Source: Streptomyces reniochalinae
GTDB taxonomy: Bacteria; Actinomycetota; Actinomycetes; Streptomycetales; Streptomycetaceae
Assembly: GCF_003323735.1 (NCBI RefSeq)
Contig: NZ_QOIM01000041.1
Coordinates: 186,001 to 250,000 of the forward strand
Length of the DNA: 64,000 bases
Direction of reading: 5' to 3'
In this document: positions 25,712 through 33,898 of the stretch, in pieces
Layout of the letters: each line of letters begins with the position of its first letter
Position numbering within the stretch: the first letter of the stretch is position 1
Notes under the pieces: model-generated
Told to the model about the DNA's origin: nothing
The model's input: only the letters and a program-made list of their open reading frames with translations
Database searches by the model: none
Position numbers and translations under genes: made by a program

Positions 25712-26623
25712 GTGAACCAGGACAGCCGGGACAGTCAGGACGCAGCGACGATGCGACTGGGGGCTGTCGTGCTGACCATGGGCAACCGCCCCGAGGAGTT
25801 GCGCGCGCTGCTCGACTCGGTGGCCGGGCAGAAGGGCGAGCGGATCGAGGTCGTGGTCGTCGGCAACGGCGCGCCGCTGCCCGACCTGCCCGACGGTGTC
25901 CGCACGGTCGAGCTGGAGGAGAACCTCGGGATCCCCGGGGGCCGCAATGTCGGCATCGAGGCGTTCGGGCCCTCGGGCCGCGAGGTGGACGCGCTGCTCT
26001 TCCTGGACGACGACGGGCTGCTGCCCTCGCCCGACACGGCCGAACTGGTGCGCGAGGCGTTCGCGGCCGATCCCGGCCTCGGCATCATCAGCTTCCGCAT
26101 CGCCGACCCGGACACCGGCGTGACCCAGCGGCGCCACGTCCCCCGGCTCCGCGCCTCAGACCCGATGCGCTCCTCGAAGGTGACCACCTTCCTCGGCGGC
26201 GCCAACGCCGCACGCACCAGAGTGCTGGCCCAAGTCGGCGGTCTCCCCGACGAGTTCTTCTACGCCCACGAGGAGACCGACCTCGCCTGGCGTGCGCTGG
26301 ACGCGGGCTGGTCCATCGAGTACCGCGCCGACATGGTGCTGCACCACCCCACCACGGCGCCCAGCAGGCACGCGGTCTACCACCGCATGGTGGCCCGCAA
26401 CCGGGTCTGGCTGGCCCGCCGCAACCTCCCGGCCCCTCTCGTCCCGGTCTACCTGGGCGTCTGGCTGCTGCTGACCCTGGCGCGCCGCCCCTCCATGCCG
26501 GCGTTGAAGGCGTGGCTGGGCGGCTTCAAGGAGGGCTGGGCCACACCCGCGGGCCCCCGCCGCCCCATGCGGTGGCGTACGGTATGGCGTCTGACGCGGC
26601 TCGGACGCCCGCCCGTGATCTGA
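25712..26623 (+). CDS. Family 2 glycosyltransferase
   Basis: Inverting GT-A glycosyltransferase of about 303 residues. The nucleotide-binding start is LGAVVLTMGNRPEELRALLDS. The metal-binding region is LLFLDDDGLLP (DDD in place of DxD), and the catalytic acidic loop is YAHEETDLAWRALDAGWSI. A hydrophobic patch near residues 255-275 could give membrane association. The GTG at 25712 has CAGGGGG 5 bp upstream. A GTG at 25697, overlapping the previous stop as GTGA, would add five residues. It is embedded in the operon with CDP-alcohol phosphotransferases and an ABC exporter, so it likely decorates or extends the exported molecule. Confidence 0.86.
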   Translation: MNQDSRDSQDAATMRLGAVVLTMGNRPEELRALLDSVAGQKGERIEVVVVGNGAPLPDLPDGVRTVELEENLGIPGGRNVGIEAFGPSGREVDALLFLDDDGLLPSPDTAELVREAFAADPGLGIISFRIADPDTGVTQRRHVPRLRASDPMRSSKVTTFLGGANAARTRVLAQVGGLPDEFFYAHEETDLAWRALDAGWSIEYRADMVLHHPTTAPSRHAVYHRMVARNRVWLARRNLPAPLVPVYLGVWLLLTLARRPSMPALKAWLGGFKEGWATPAGPRRPMRWRTVWRLTRLGRPPVI

Positions 26624-26689
26624 CAAGCTCTCCCTTTGAGAGCATCGGCTCCCAAACACCTGCGCAGTGTGAGGACGAAAGTTTCCATC

Positions 26690-27631
26690 GTGAGCGAGAC
26701 AACCCACGACAGTGCCGTTGGTGTGACGCCCCCGCCGTCACCGGACGACGGTCTGACCCCGGCCGAACTCGCGGCCAAGTACGGCCTGTCGGTGAGCGGG
26801 GCGCGCCCTACGCTGCCCGACTACGTGCGGCAGCTGTGGGCGCGGCGGCACTTCATCCTCGCCTTCTCCCGGGCGAAGCTGACGGCGCAGTACAGCCAGG
26901 CCAAGCTGGGCCAGCTGTGGCAGGTCGCCACCCCGCTGCTGAACGCGGCGGTCTACTTCCTCATCTTCGGCATCATCATGGGCGGTCGAGAGGGGATCCC
27001 CGGCGGGCAGGGCCGCTACATCCCGTTCCTGGTCACCGGCGTGTTCGTGTTCACCTTCACCCAGACCTCGGTGCTCAACGGCGTGCGGGCGATCTCCTCG
27101 AACCTGGGGCTGGTGCGGGCGCTGCACTTCCCGCGGGCCTCGCTGCCCATCTCGATCTCGCTCCAGCAGCTCCAGCAGCTGCTGTTCTCGATGATCGTCC
27201 TGGTCGTCATCCTGCTCGGCTTCCGTGAGCTGCCCGGCTTCTCGTGGCTGCTGGTCGTCCCGGTCCTGGCCTGCCAGTTCGTCTTCAACACCGGGCTCGC
27301 GCTGATCATGGCGCGGCTGGGCAGCAAGACTCCCGACCTGGCGCAGCTGATGCCGTTCATCACCCGCACCTGGCTGTACGCCTCGGGCGTGATGTTCTCC
27401 CTGCCGTACATGCTCACCAAGCACAACGCGCCCGACTGGCTGGTCGACGTGATGCAGGGCAACCCCGCCACGGTCTACATGGACCTGATGCGGTACGCGC
27501 TGATCGACGAGTACGGGGTTTCGGACATGTCGCCGCTGGCCTGGCCGCTCGCCGTCGTCTGGGCGGTCGTCTTCGGCATCGGCGGATTTGTTTTCTTCTG
27601 GAAGGCGGAGGAGCGTTATGGCCGTGGCTGA
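26690..27631 (+). CDS. ABC-2-type polysaccharide/teichoic-acid exporter permease
   Basis: 313-residue membrane protein of the Wzm/TagG type. It has a cytoplasmic N-terminus with the amphipathic lead-in FILAFSRAKLTAQYSQAKLG and six hydrophobic segments (for example FLIFGIIMGG, FLVTGVFVFTF, MIVLVVILLGF). These subunits pair with an ATPase to move undecaprenyl-linked or lipid-linked polymers across the membrane. The GTG at 26690 is the most natural start; in-frame GTG 26669 and TTG 26636 are alternatives and none has an ideal ribosome-binding site. Its end overlaps the ATPase start by 14 bp, confirming a transporter pair. Confidence 0.86.
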   Translation: MSETTHDSAVGVTPPPSPDDGLTPAELAAKYGLSVSGARPTLPDYVRQLWARRHFILAFSRAKLTAQYSQAKLGQLWQVATPLLNAAVYFLIFGIIMGGREGIPGGQGRYIPFLVTGVFVFTFTQTSVLNGVRAISSNLGLVRALHFPRASLPISISLQQLQQLLFSMIVLVVILLGFRELPGFSWLLVVPVLACQFVFNTGLALIMARLGSKTPDLAQLMPFITRTWLYASGVMFSLPYMLTKHNAPDWLVDVMQGNPATVYMDLMRYALIDEYGVSDMSPLAWPLAVVWAVVFGIGGFVFFWKAEERYGRG

Positions 27632-28463
27632 GCAAACCGAGCGCAGCGGAGCGAGGGCCCAGTCCGGTACGAAGACCGAGGCCCAGGCCGAGCGGACCCC
27701 GGCCCCGTGGGTGCCGACCGTCGTCGCGGAGGACCTGCACATCGTCTACCGCGTCTACGGCGGCGCCAAGGGCAAGGGCAGCGCGACCGCGGCGCTCAAC
27801 CGGATCATCCGCCGCAAGCCGGGCGGCGGCATGCGCGAGGTGCACGCGGTGCGGGGCGTCAGCTTCACCGCCTACCGCGGCCAGGCCATCGGCCTGATCG
27901 GCTCCAACGGCTCCGGCAAGTCCACGCTGCTGAAGGCCGTCGCGGGGCTGCTGCCGGCCGAGCGGGGCCGCGTCTACACCGACGGCCAGCCCTCGCTGCT
28001 GGGCGTGAACGCGGCGATGATGAACGACCTGACGGGCGAGCGGAACGTCATCCTCGGCGGCCTGGCCATGGGCATGTCCCGCGAGGAGGTCGCCCGCCGC
28101 TACCAGGGCATCGTCGACTTCTCCGGCATCAACGAGAAGGGCGACTTCATCACCCTGCCGATGCGCACCTACTCCTCGGGCATGGCGGCCAGGCTGCGCT
28201 TCTCGATCGCCGCGGCCAAGAACCACGACGTCCTCATGATCGACGAGGCGCTGGCCACCGGTGACAAGAAGTTCCAGAAGCGCTCCGAGGCCCGCATCCG
28301 CGAGCTGCGCAAGGAGGCCGGGACGGTCTTCCTCGTCAGCCACAACAACAAGTCCATCCGCGACACCTGCGAGCGGGTGCTGTGGCTGGAGAAGGGCGAG
28401 CTCCTCCTCGACGGGCCCACCGACGAGGTCCTCAAGGAGTACGAGAAGTTCACCAGCAAGTAG
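27618..28463 (+). CDS. ABC exporter ATP-binding subunit (Wzt/TagH type)
   Basis: 281-residue ATPase. Walker A is GSNGSGKST, the Q-loop region is followed by LLGVNAAMMNDLTGERNV as in polysaccharide exporters, the signature is YSSGMAARLRFS and Walker B is VLMIDEALATGD, ending with LVSHNNKSI (switch His). There is an N-terminal ~40-residue disordered extension and a Lys/Gly insertion before GMREVHAVRG. The C-terminal carbohydrate-binding domain of long Wzt proteins is absent, as in TagH-short or KpsT-like members. The ATG at 27618 has GGAGGAG upstream. It is the last gene of the operon, followed by a 24-bp hairpin. Confidence 0.88.
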   Translation: MAVAEQTERSGARAQSGTKTEAQAERTPAPWVPTVVAEDLHIVYRVYGGAKGKGSATAALNRIIRRKPGGGMREVHAVRGVSFTAYRGQAIGLIGSNGSGKSTLLKAVAGLLPAERGRVYTDGQPSLLGVNAAMMNDLTGERNVILGGLAMGMSREEVARRYQGIVDFSGINEKGDFITLPMRTYSSGMAARLRFSIAAAKNHDVLMIDEALATGDKKFQKRSEARIRELRKEAGTVFLVSHNNKSIRDTCERVLWLEKGELLLDGPTDEVLKEYEKFTSK

Positions 28464-28484
28464 CCCGCTCCTCAGCGGCGTCTC

Positions 28485-28535
28485 GAACGGCGAGTGGCCC
28501 GCGCCCCCACGGGGGGCGCGGGCCACTCGCCGTTC
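28485..28535. terminator. 24-bp perfect hairpin closing the exporter operon
   Basis: A 24-nt arm at 28485-28508, beginning GAACGGCGAGTGGCCC, is perfectly complementary to 28512-28535, with a 3-nt loop. It lies 21 bp after the ATPase stop and 12 bp from the convergent MMPL stop, so it can terminate both transcripts. Its length and perfection are exceptional in this window. Confidence 0.92.
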
Positions 28536-28547
28536 GGCGGAGCCGGT

Positions 28548-30776
28548 TCACACCCCCGAGTGCACCGGCTCCTGGTCCGTGTCGGCGGTCTGCGACGCGT
28601 CCTTCGCCGCACTGCCGGGATCCGACTCGCTCAGCCCGGCCCTGGCGTGCAGCCGCCGCAGCGGCCCCGGCGCGTACCAGGCGGTGCGGCCCAGCAGCCG
28701 CATGGCGGCCGGTACGAGCACGCCGCGCACGGCGACCGCGTCGATCAGGATGGCGAGCCCGCTGCCGAGTCCGAACATCTGCAAGAAGGAGATCTGGCTG
28801 GTGGCGAAGGCGAAGAAGCTGACCGCCAGCAGCCCCGCCGCCATCGTGACGAGGCGTCCGGTGCGCGAGAGACCGCCGGCGACGGCCTCACGGTCGTCGG
28901 TGCCGGCGTCGTGCAGTTCCTTGATGCGGCTGGTCACGAAGACCTCGTAGTCCATGGACAGCCCGAAGACGATGCAGAACATCAGCACCGTCATCGAGGT
29001 GTCCATCGGCATCGCGGTGAAGCCCAGCACCGAGGACAGGTGCCCGTCCTGGAAGATCCAGACCATGGCGCCGATGGCCGCAGTCAGGCTGATCGCGTTC
29101 AGCACCAGGGCCCGCAGCGGCTGGACGACGCTGCCGGTGAAGAGGAACAGCAGCACGAACGTCGAGCCGAGGACCCACAGCACGGCCGCGGGCAGTTTGC
29201 CGGCGATGGCGGCCTTGGAGTCGATGAGCGCCGCGTCCTGGCCGCCGACGAGCACGCGGGCACCGTCGGGCCCCGGCATGGCGCGGAGGTCGCGGACGAG
29301 TTCTGCGGCCGCGTCCGAGGCGGGGGTGGTCTTCGTGGTGACGGTCAGCCGGTGGATGCCGTCGTGCTCGAAGGCGGCGGCCGCGGCGTCCGGCTTCCGT
29401 ACGGCGTGCCCCGCGGCCCAGGTACCGCTGGCGGACCTGACGCGCACGACGCCCTCCAGCCGCGAGACGCCGGCGGCGTACCGGGCGACGGCCCGTTTTC
29501 CGGCGCTCTTTTCGGTGACCAGGGCGATGCTCGCGGCGTCGTTGCCCGCGAAGTCCTGCTGGAGCACCGCGGCGACCTGGCGGCTCTCGGCGGACTCGGG
29601 CAGCACCCGCTCGTCGGGTGAGCCGAACGTGGCGCCCAGCAGCGGGCTCGCGGCCAGCAGCAGGACGGCCAGCACCGGCAGGCCCGTCAGCGCAGGGCGC
29701 CGCATGACGGTGGCCGCCATCTTCCGCCACAGCGGGGCCTCGGGGCGGCGCACCGCGTCGGCCCAGGGCAGCCGCCCCTTGTTGACCCGCTCTCCGAGCA
29801 CCGCCAGCAGGGCGGGCACGATCAGCAGCGCGGCCAGTGCGGCGATGGCCACCACGCCGATGCCCGCGTACGCGAAGGAGCGCAGGAAGAACGGCGGGAA
29901 CAGCAGCAGCGCGGCCAGCGCGGCGACCACGGTGGCGGCCGAGAAGAGGATGGTGCGCCCCGCTGTGCGCACGGTCGTACGCAGCGCCCCCGCCGTCCCG
30001 TCGCCCGCGCCGAGCCGCTCGCGGAAGCGGCTGACCAGCAGCAGTCCGTAGTCGATGCCCAGTCCCAGACCGAGCGCCGTGGTGAGGTTGACGGCGAAGA
30101 CGGAGACGTCCGTGAGGCTGCCGAGGACGTACAGCTCGGCGAAGGTGCCCAGGATGGCCACGAGCCCGATGGCCAGGGGCAGCAGGGCCGCGACGACGCT
30201 GCCGAAGGCGATGATCAGCAGCACGAGTGTCACGGGGACGGCGATGGCCTCGGCCAGTGCGAGGTCACCGGAGACCTGCGCGGTGATGTCGCCGTTCAGC
30301 GCGGCCGGGCCACCCGCCTGGACGCCGACCGCGCCCCTCTCGCCGGTCCACTCGTCGGTCACCTCGGTGATCCGCTCGGTGTCGGCGTCGTCCATGTGGG
30401 CCAGCACGAGGGCGCGGTCGCCGTCGCGTGAGGTGAGGCCCGAGCCTCCCGGCGACCAGTAGGAGGTCACCTGGGAGACGCCCGGCTCGGCGCGCAGGCC
30501 GCGGGTCAGCTCCTCCCCGGCCTGTTCGACGGCGGGAGCTCGCAGGTCGCCCTCCTTGGCGGAGACGAGCAGGACGAGGTTGTTCTCTCCCCCGAACTCC
30601 TCCTCGATCAGTGCGGCGGCCCGTGAGGAGGGCGAGGCGGGATCGTCGAATCCGCCGCCCTTCAGCTTGCCGAAGGCGCCGAAGCCGACGGCGGCGAGTG
30701 CCACCACCGCCAGCAGGGCGAGCAGGAGCACGGTGCGTGCCCTGCGGTAGGTGAAGTCGGCTGTGCGGTCGAGCAC
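28548..30776 (-). CDS. MMPL-family RND transporter
   Basis: 742-residue exporter of the MmpL/RND superfamily with two repeats, each a TM helix, an extracytoplasmic domain and about five further TM helices. The conserved proton-path segment GLGLGIDYGLLLVSRFRE (about residue 260) is mirrored in the second half by VFGLSMDYEVFVTSRIKE. It probably exports a lipid or hydrophobic compound with proton motive force. The GTG at 30776 is preceded by GGGGGG 6 bp upstream; a frame open to 30962 covers the divergent promoter and is rejected. The divergent TetR gene and two operator-like sites in the 121-bp gap imply direct repression. Confidence 0.92.
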   Translation of the reverse strand: MLDRTADFTYRRARTVLLLALLAVVALAAVGFGAFGKLKGGGFDDPASPSSRAAALIEEEFGGENNLVLLVSAKEGDLRAPAVEQAGEELTRGLRAEPGVSQVTSYWSPGGSGLTSRDGDRALVLAHMDDADTERITEVTDEWTGERGAVGVQAGGPAALNGDITAQVSGDLALAEAIAVPVTLVLLIIAFGSVVAALLPLAIGLVAILGTFAELYVLGSLTDVSVFAVNLTTALGLGLGIDYGLLLVSRFRERLGAGDGTAGALRTTVRTAGRTILFSAATVVAALAALLLFPPFFLRSFAYAGIGVVAIAALAALLIVPALLAVLGERVNKGRLPWADAVRRPEAPLWRKMAATVMRRPALTGLPVLAVLLLAASPLLGATFGSPDERVLPESAESRQVAAVLQQDFAGNDAASIALVTEKSAGKRAVARYAAGVSRLEGVVRVRSASGTWAAGHAVRKPDAAAAAFEHDGIHRLTVTTKTTPASDAAAELVRDLRAMPGPDGARVLVGGQDAALIDSKAAIAGKLPAAVLWVLGSTFVLLFLFTGSVVQPLRALVLNAISLTAAIGAMVWIFQDGHLSSVLGFTAMPMDTSMTVLMFCIVFGLSMDYEVFVTSRIKELHDAGTDDREAVAGGLSRTGRLVTMAAGLLAVSFFAFATSQISFLQMFGLGSGLAILIDAVAVRGVLVPAAMRLLGRTAWYAPGPLRRLHARAGLSESDPGSAAKDASQTADTDQEPVHSGV

Positions 30777-30829
30777 GTGGTTCCCCCCGGTGGATGTGGC
30801 CGTGCGAGGGCGGGCGGCGACCCCGCGGA

Positions 30830-30846
30830 TGTTTACGCCGTCAACA
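30830..30846. promoter_or_regulatory. TetR operator-like site 1
   Basis: TGTTTACGCCGTCAACA is a near-perfect 17-bp palindrome (TGTT-ACG-CGT-AACA halves, one mismatch). It lies in the MMPL-TetR divergent gap. A second copy with the same ends is centred 33 bp away. Autorepression and MMPL control by the adjacent TetR protein are the natural inference. Confidence 0.65.
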
Positions 30847-30862
30847 TGATGATGGCGGTGAA

Positions 30863-30879
30863 TGTTATGCCCGTCAACA
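30863..30879. promoter_or_regulatory. TetR operator-like site 2
   Basis: TGTTATGCCCGTCAACA shares TGTT, CCGTCAACA and the 17-bp length with site 1. It ends 18 bp before the TetR ATG, so a bound repressor would block initiation of the regulator gene. The 33-bp centre-to-centre spacing puts both sites on about the same helical face. Confidence 0.65.
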
Positions 30880-30897
30880 TCGGGCAGGATGGACGCC

Positions 30898-31605
30898 ATG
30901 GAGGCGAACAGTGCAGCGACAGGGCGGGCGGCCGCGGGCGAAACCAGGGCGAGCGGCGGCAAAGAGGGCCGCTACCACCACGGCGACCTGCGCAACGCGT
31001 TGATCCGAGCCGCCATCGAACTGGCTGCCGAAGGCGGTCCCGACGCCGTGGTGCTGCGCGCCGCCGCCCGCAAGGTCGGCGTCTCGGCCACGGCCGCCTA
31101 CCGCCACTTCGAGGGCCAGAGCGATCTGCTGGGCGCCGTCAAGGAGTACGGCCAGCAGCGCCTCGTCGCCTGCATGGAGGCGGTGGGCCGCGCGAGCGAG
31201 GGCGTGGGGCCACAGGCCGCCAGGGACCGGATGATGGAGCTCGGTCGCGGCTACGTGCGCTTCGCCCGTGAGGAGCCCGGCCTCTACCGCACGGCCTTCT
31301 GCCGCAAGGCCCTCGGCGCCGTCGGCATCACCGAGGAGGGGGGTCTGGCCGACGCGGAGGGGGAGCAGCCCGGCTGGGAGACCCGCTCCTTCGAACTGCT
31401 CACCGAGACGCTGGACGACGCCGTCACGGCCGGTCTGATCACGCCGGAGCGCCGTCCCGGGGCCGAGCTGAGCGCCTGGGCCATGGTGCACGGAGTGGCC
31501 ATGCTCTTCCTCGACGGGCCGCTCGACACCCTGACGGACGAGGAGTCCTCCTACGTCATCGACCGCGTCCTGACCGACGTCCTCGCCGGACTGATGTCCC
31601 CCTGA
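30898..31605 (+). CDS. TetR/AcrR-family transcriptional regulator
   Basis: 235-residue repressor. The N-terminal helix-turn-helix spans about residues 25-75 (YHHGDLRNALIRAAIEL to VGVSATAAYRHFEGQSDLL). The C-terminal ligand domain contains FAREEPGLYRTAFCRKALG, typical of the TetR_C_13/WHG-like group. ATG 30898 is chosen because AGGA lies 8 bp upstream; ATG 30889 is nearly as possible and adds three residues. It sits divergently to the MMPL exporter and above two matching palindromes. The probable inducer is the MMPL substrate. Confidence 0.9.
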   Translation: MEANSAATGRAAAGETRASGGKEGRYHHGDLRNALIRAAIELAAEGGPDAVVLRAAARKVGVSATAAYRHFEGQSDLLGAVKEYGQQRLVACMEAVGRASEGVGPQAARDRMMELGRGYVRFAREEPGLYRTAFCRKALGAVGITEEGGLADAEGEQPGWETRSFELLTETLDDAVTAGLITPERRPGAELSAWAMVHGVAMLFLDGPLDTLTDEESSYVIDRVLTDVLAGLMSP

Positions 31606-31686
31606 CGGGCGATCACGCATGTCGGACCCGGGATGGTGACCCACCGCACGGGGGATTGATGTACGGCGTAAGCTGTTTCGGTGCTG

Positions 31687-31797
31687 ATGCGCGGTAAGTC
31701 GGGCGAGTCGGTCCTGGGCGAGCTGTGCCACGGGCTGCTTCCGCAGGCCAGCGCGTGCGGCGTGTCCGAAATAGGATGTTCTGGCGCGGCGGTGTAG
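31687..31797 (+). CDS. Possible 36-residue leader ORF upstream of hpnC
   Basis: A short ATG-initiated frame (MRGKSGESVLGELCHGLL followed by a Cys-containing tail) lies in the 228-bp gap between the TetR gene and hpnC. It has only a weak GGTGCTG ribosome-binding site and ends 37 bp before hpnC. Reasons to list it are its position at the head of the hopanoid operon, coding-like third-position bias and a dense set of small residues and cysteines. It could be a leader peptide or nothing at all. The rest of the gap shows TTGATG at 31657, a possible -35 element. Confidence 0.3.
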   Translation: MRGKSGESVLGELCHGLLPQASACGVSEIGCSGAAV

Positions 31798-31833
31798 AAA
31801 CGGAGATGTGACGGCAATGGCCATGGGCAGTAC

Positions 31834-32787
31834 GTGGTGACCGCGGAGGAGGACGCGCACGCGAGCGCGGTGCTCTCCAAGGCCAGGGCGGAGAACTTCC
31901 CGGTGGCGCCGCGCTTCCTCCCTCGCGAGTGGCGGGACGACCTGATGGCCGTCTACGGATTCGCCCGCCTGGTCGACGACATCGGCGACAGCGACCTGAC
32001 CTTCGGGGCCGAGCACGCCGTCGCCCTCGGCCTGGCACCCGAACAGGCGAGCGATCCGCTCGCCATGCTCGACGCGTTCGAATCGGACCTGCACCGCGTC
32101 TTCGGGGGTCCCGCAGGCTCCACCGGCCGTACGGGTTCCGCCGGTCCTACGCGCGCCGCCGCCGCGCGCGAGCCCGGTCATCCGCTGCTGCGCGCCCTGG
32201 TTCCCACGGTGCGCCGCCGTGGCCTGACCCCCGAGCCGTTCCTCGCCCTGATCGAGGCCAACCGGCAGGACCAGAAGGTCCGGCGCTACGCCACCTACGC
32301 CGAACTGCTGGCCTACTGCGAACTGTCGGCCAACCCCGTCGGACACCTCGTCCTGGCGATCACCGGCACCTCGACGCCCGAGCGGGTACGCCACTCCGAC
32401 GCGGTCTGCACCGGCCTGCAGATCGTCGAACACCTCCAGGACGTCGCCGAAGACCTGGCCCGCGACCGGATCTACCTGCCGGCCGAGGACATGGACCGCT
32501 TCCGCGTCGGCGAGTCGGACCTGGCGGCCCCCACCGCGAACGCCTCCGTCCGCGCCCTGGTCGCCTTCGAGACCGACCGGGCGCTCGGCCTGCTGGACGA
32601 GGGCACACCGCTGGTGCGCAGCGTCCGCGGCAGGCTGAGGCTGCTGCTCGCCGGATTCACCGGCGGCGGCCGGGCGGCGGCCGGGGCGCTGCGGGCCGCG
32701 CGGTACGACGTACTGGCAGGGGCTCCCCGGGCGGGCGCCGCGAGCGTACTGCGCGAGTCCTGGGCGAGTCTGCGAGGAGAGGGGTGA
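31834..32787 (+). CDS. hpnC: Squalene synthase-type enzyme HpnC
   Basis: 317-residue trans-isoprenyl diphosphate synthase-fold protein. In the HpnCDE route HpnD makes presqualene diphosphate from two FPP, HpnC converts it to hydroxysqualene and HpnE reduces that to squalene. The first aspartate-rich motif is LVDDIGDSD (about residues 47-55), and the second is QDVAEDLARDRIYLP (about 205-219). A Gly/Thr/Ala-rich insertion near residues 92-108 is unusual. Tandem GTG codons at 31834 and 31837 are alternative starts. The gene heads an operon of eight genes with overlaps throughout; its stop overlaps the hpnD start as GTGA. Confidence 0.9.
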   Translation: MVTAEEDAHASAVLSKARAENFPVAPRFLPREWRDDLMAVYGFARLVDDIGDSDLTFGAEHAVALGLAPEQASDPLAMLDAFESDLHRVFGGPAGSTGRTGSAGPTRAAAAREPGHPLLRALVPTVRRRGLTPEPFLALIEANRQDQKVRRYATYAELLAYCELSANPVGHLVLAITGTSTPERVRHSDAVCTGLQIVEHLQDVAEDLARDRIYLPAEDMDRFRVGESDLAAPTANASVRALVAFETDRALGLLDEGTPLVRSVRGRLRLLLAGFTGGGRAAAGALRAARYDVLAGAPRAGAASVLRESWASLRGEG

Positions 32788-33767
32788 CCGGGACGGTGGG
32801 CAAGACAGCGAAGACCGCCAGAGCGGGCCGGGCCACGGCGGCCGGGTCCGCGCAGCAGCTCCCGGGCCCCGTGAGCGCCGCCTACCGCTACTGCGAGGCC
32901 GTCACGGGGCAGCAGGCCCGCAACTTCGCCTACGGCATCCGGCTGCTGCCCGGGCCCAAGCGGCAGGCCATGTCCGCGCTGTACGCCTTCTCCCGGCGCG
33001 TGGACGACATCGGCGACGGCGATCTGCCCGCCGAGGCCAAGCGCGAGCGCCTGGAGCGCACCAGGGACCTGCTCGCCCTGGTCAAGGACCGGCAGGTCCG
33101 CGACGACGACACCGACCCGGTCGCCGTCGCGCTCAGCCACGCCGCCGACCGCTTCCCCCTCCCGCTCGACGCGCTGGACGAGCTGATCGACGGCGTCCTG
33201 ATGGACGTCACCGGCGCCACGTACGAGACGTGGGACGAGCTGAAGGTCTACTGCCGCTGCGTGGCAGGGGCCATCGGACGGCTCTCGCTGGGTGTCTTCG
33301 GCACGGTGTCGGGCGCGCCGGACACCGCCCGCGCCCCCGAATACGCCGACACCCTGGGGCTGGCGCTCCAACTCACCAATATTCTGCGGGACGTTCGGGA
33401 AGACGCGGAGGGCGGGCGTACGTACCTTCCCTCGGAGGACCTCGAGAAATTTGGCTGTGCCGCGGGATTCGAGAGCACTACGGTGCCGGACGGCGCCGAC
33501 TTCACCGGACTGGTGCACTTCGAGGTGCGTCGCGCACGGGCACTGTTCACCGAGGGATACCGGCTGCTGCCGATGCTCGACCGGCGCTCCGGCGCCTGCG
33601 TCGCCGCCATGGCGGGGATCTACCACCGCCTGCTGGACCGCATCGCGGCCGACCCCGCGGCCGTCCTGCGCGGCCGCGTCTCCCTGCCGGGACGGGAGAA
33701 GGCCTACGTGGCGGTCCGCGGCCTTGCGGGGCTCGACGCCCGGCAGGCCTCCCGGCGGAGCGCCTGA
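32784..33767 (+). CDS. hpnD: Presqualene diphosphate synthase HpnD
   Basis: 327-residue squalene/phytoene synthase-family enzyme that condenses two farnesyl diphosphates head to head. It carries the first motif RRVDDIGDGDLP (about residues 73-84), the YCRCVAGAIGRLS stretch and the second motif NILRDVREDAEGGRTYLP. About 25 extra residues precede the conserved YRYCEAVT start. The GTG at 32784 lies within GAGGAGAGGGGTGA, giving both a strong ribosome-binding site and a 4-bp overlap with hpnC. It belongs with hpnC and hpnE as one squalene-forming unit. Confidence 0.92.
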   Translation: MTGTVGKTAKTARAGRATAAGSAQQLPGPVSAAYRYCEAVTGQQARNFAYGIRLLPGPKRQAMSALYAFSRRVDDIGDGDLPAEAKRERLERTRDLLALVKDRQVRDDDTDPVAVALSHAADRFPLPLDALDELIDGVLMDVTGATYETWDELKVYCRCVAGAIGRLSLGVFGTVSGAPDTARAPEYADTLGLALQLTNILRDVREDAEGGRTYLPSEDLEKFGCAAGFESTTVPDGADFTGLVHFEVRRARALFTEGYRLLPMLDRRSGACVAAMAGIYHRLLDRIAADPAAVLRGRVSLPGREKAYVAVRGLAGLDARQASRRSA

Positions 33768-33898
33768 TGGCCGCCACCCCGCGGCGCGGCGCAACCCGCC
33801 GCCCGGATGCGGCGTCCCAGCGGGCGCGGACGGCGGCACCCGGCAGCCGGCCCGAGGGGAGGAGCGCTCATGACAGCGGACGACGCACCGTCCGGTGA
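33767..33898 (+). CDS. Possible 43-residue basic protein between hpnD and hpnE
   Basis: An ATG at 33767 overlaps the hpnD stop by one base (TGATG) and the frame runs for 43 Arg/Ala-rich residues into the hpnE start. I recall a small hypothetical gene at this place in other Streptomyces hopanoid clusters, but I cannot confirm similarity. It may simply couple translation from hpnD to hpnE. No function is proposed. Confidence 0.3.
   Translation: MAATPRRGATRRPDAASQRARTAAPGSRPEGRSAHDSGRRTVR

Noticed and set aside
30889..30897. Earlier ATG for the TetR regulator
   Set aside because: The AGGA sequence overlaps or abuts it, while spacing suits the ATG at 30898; difference is only three residues.
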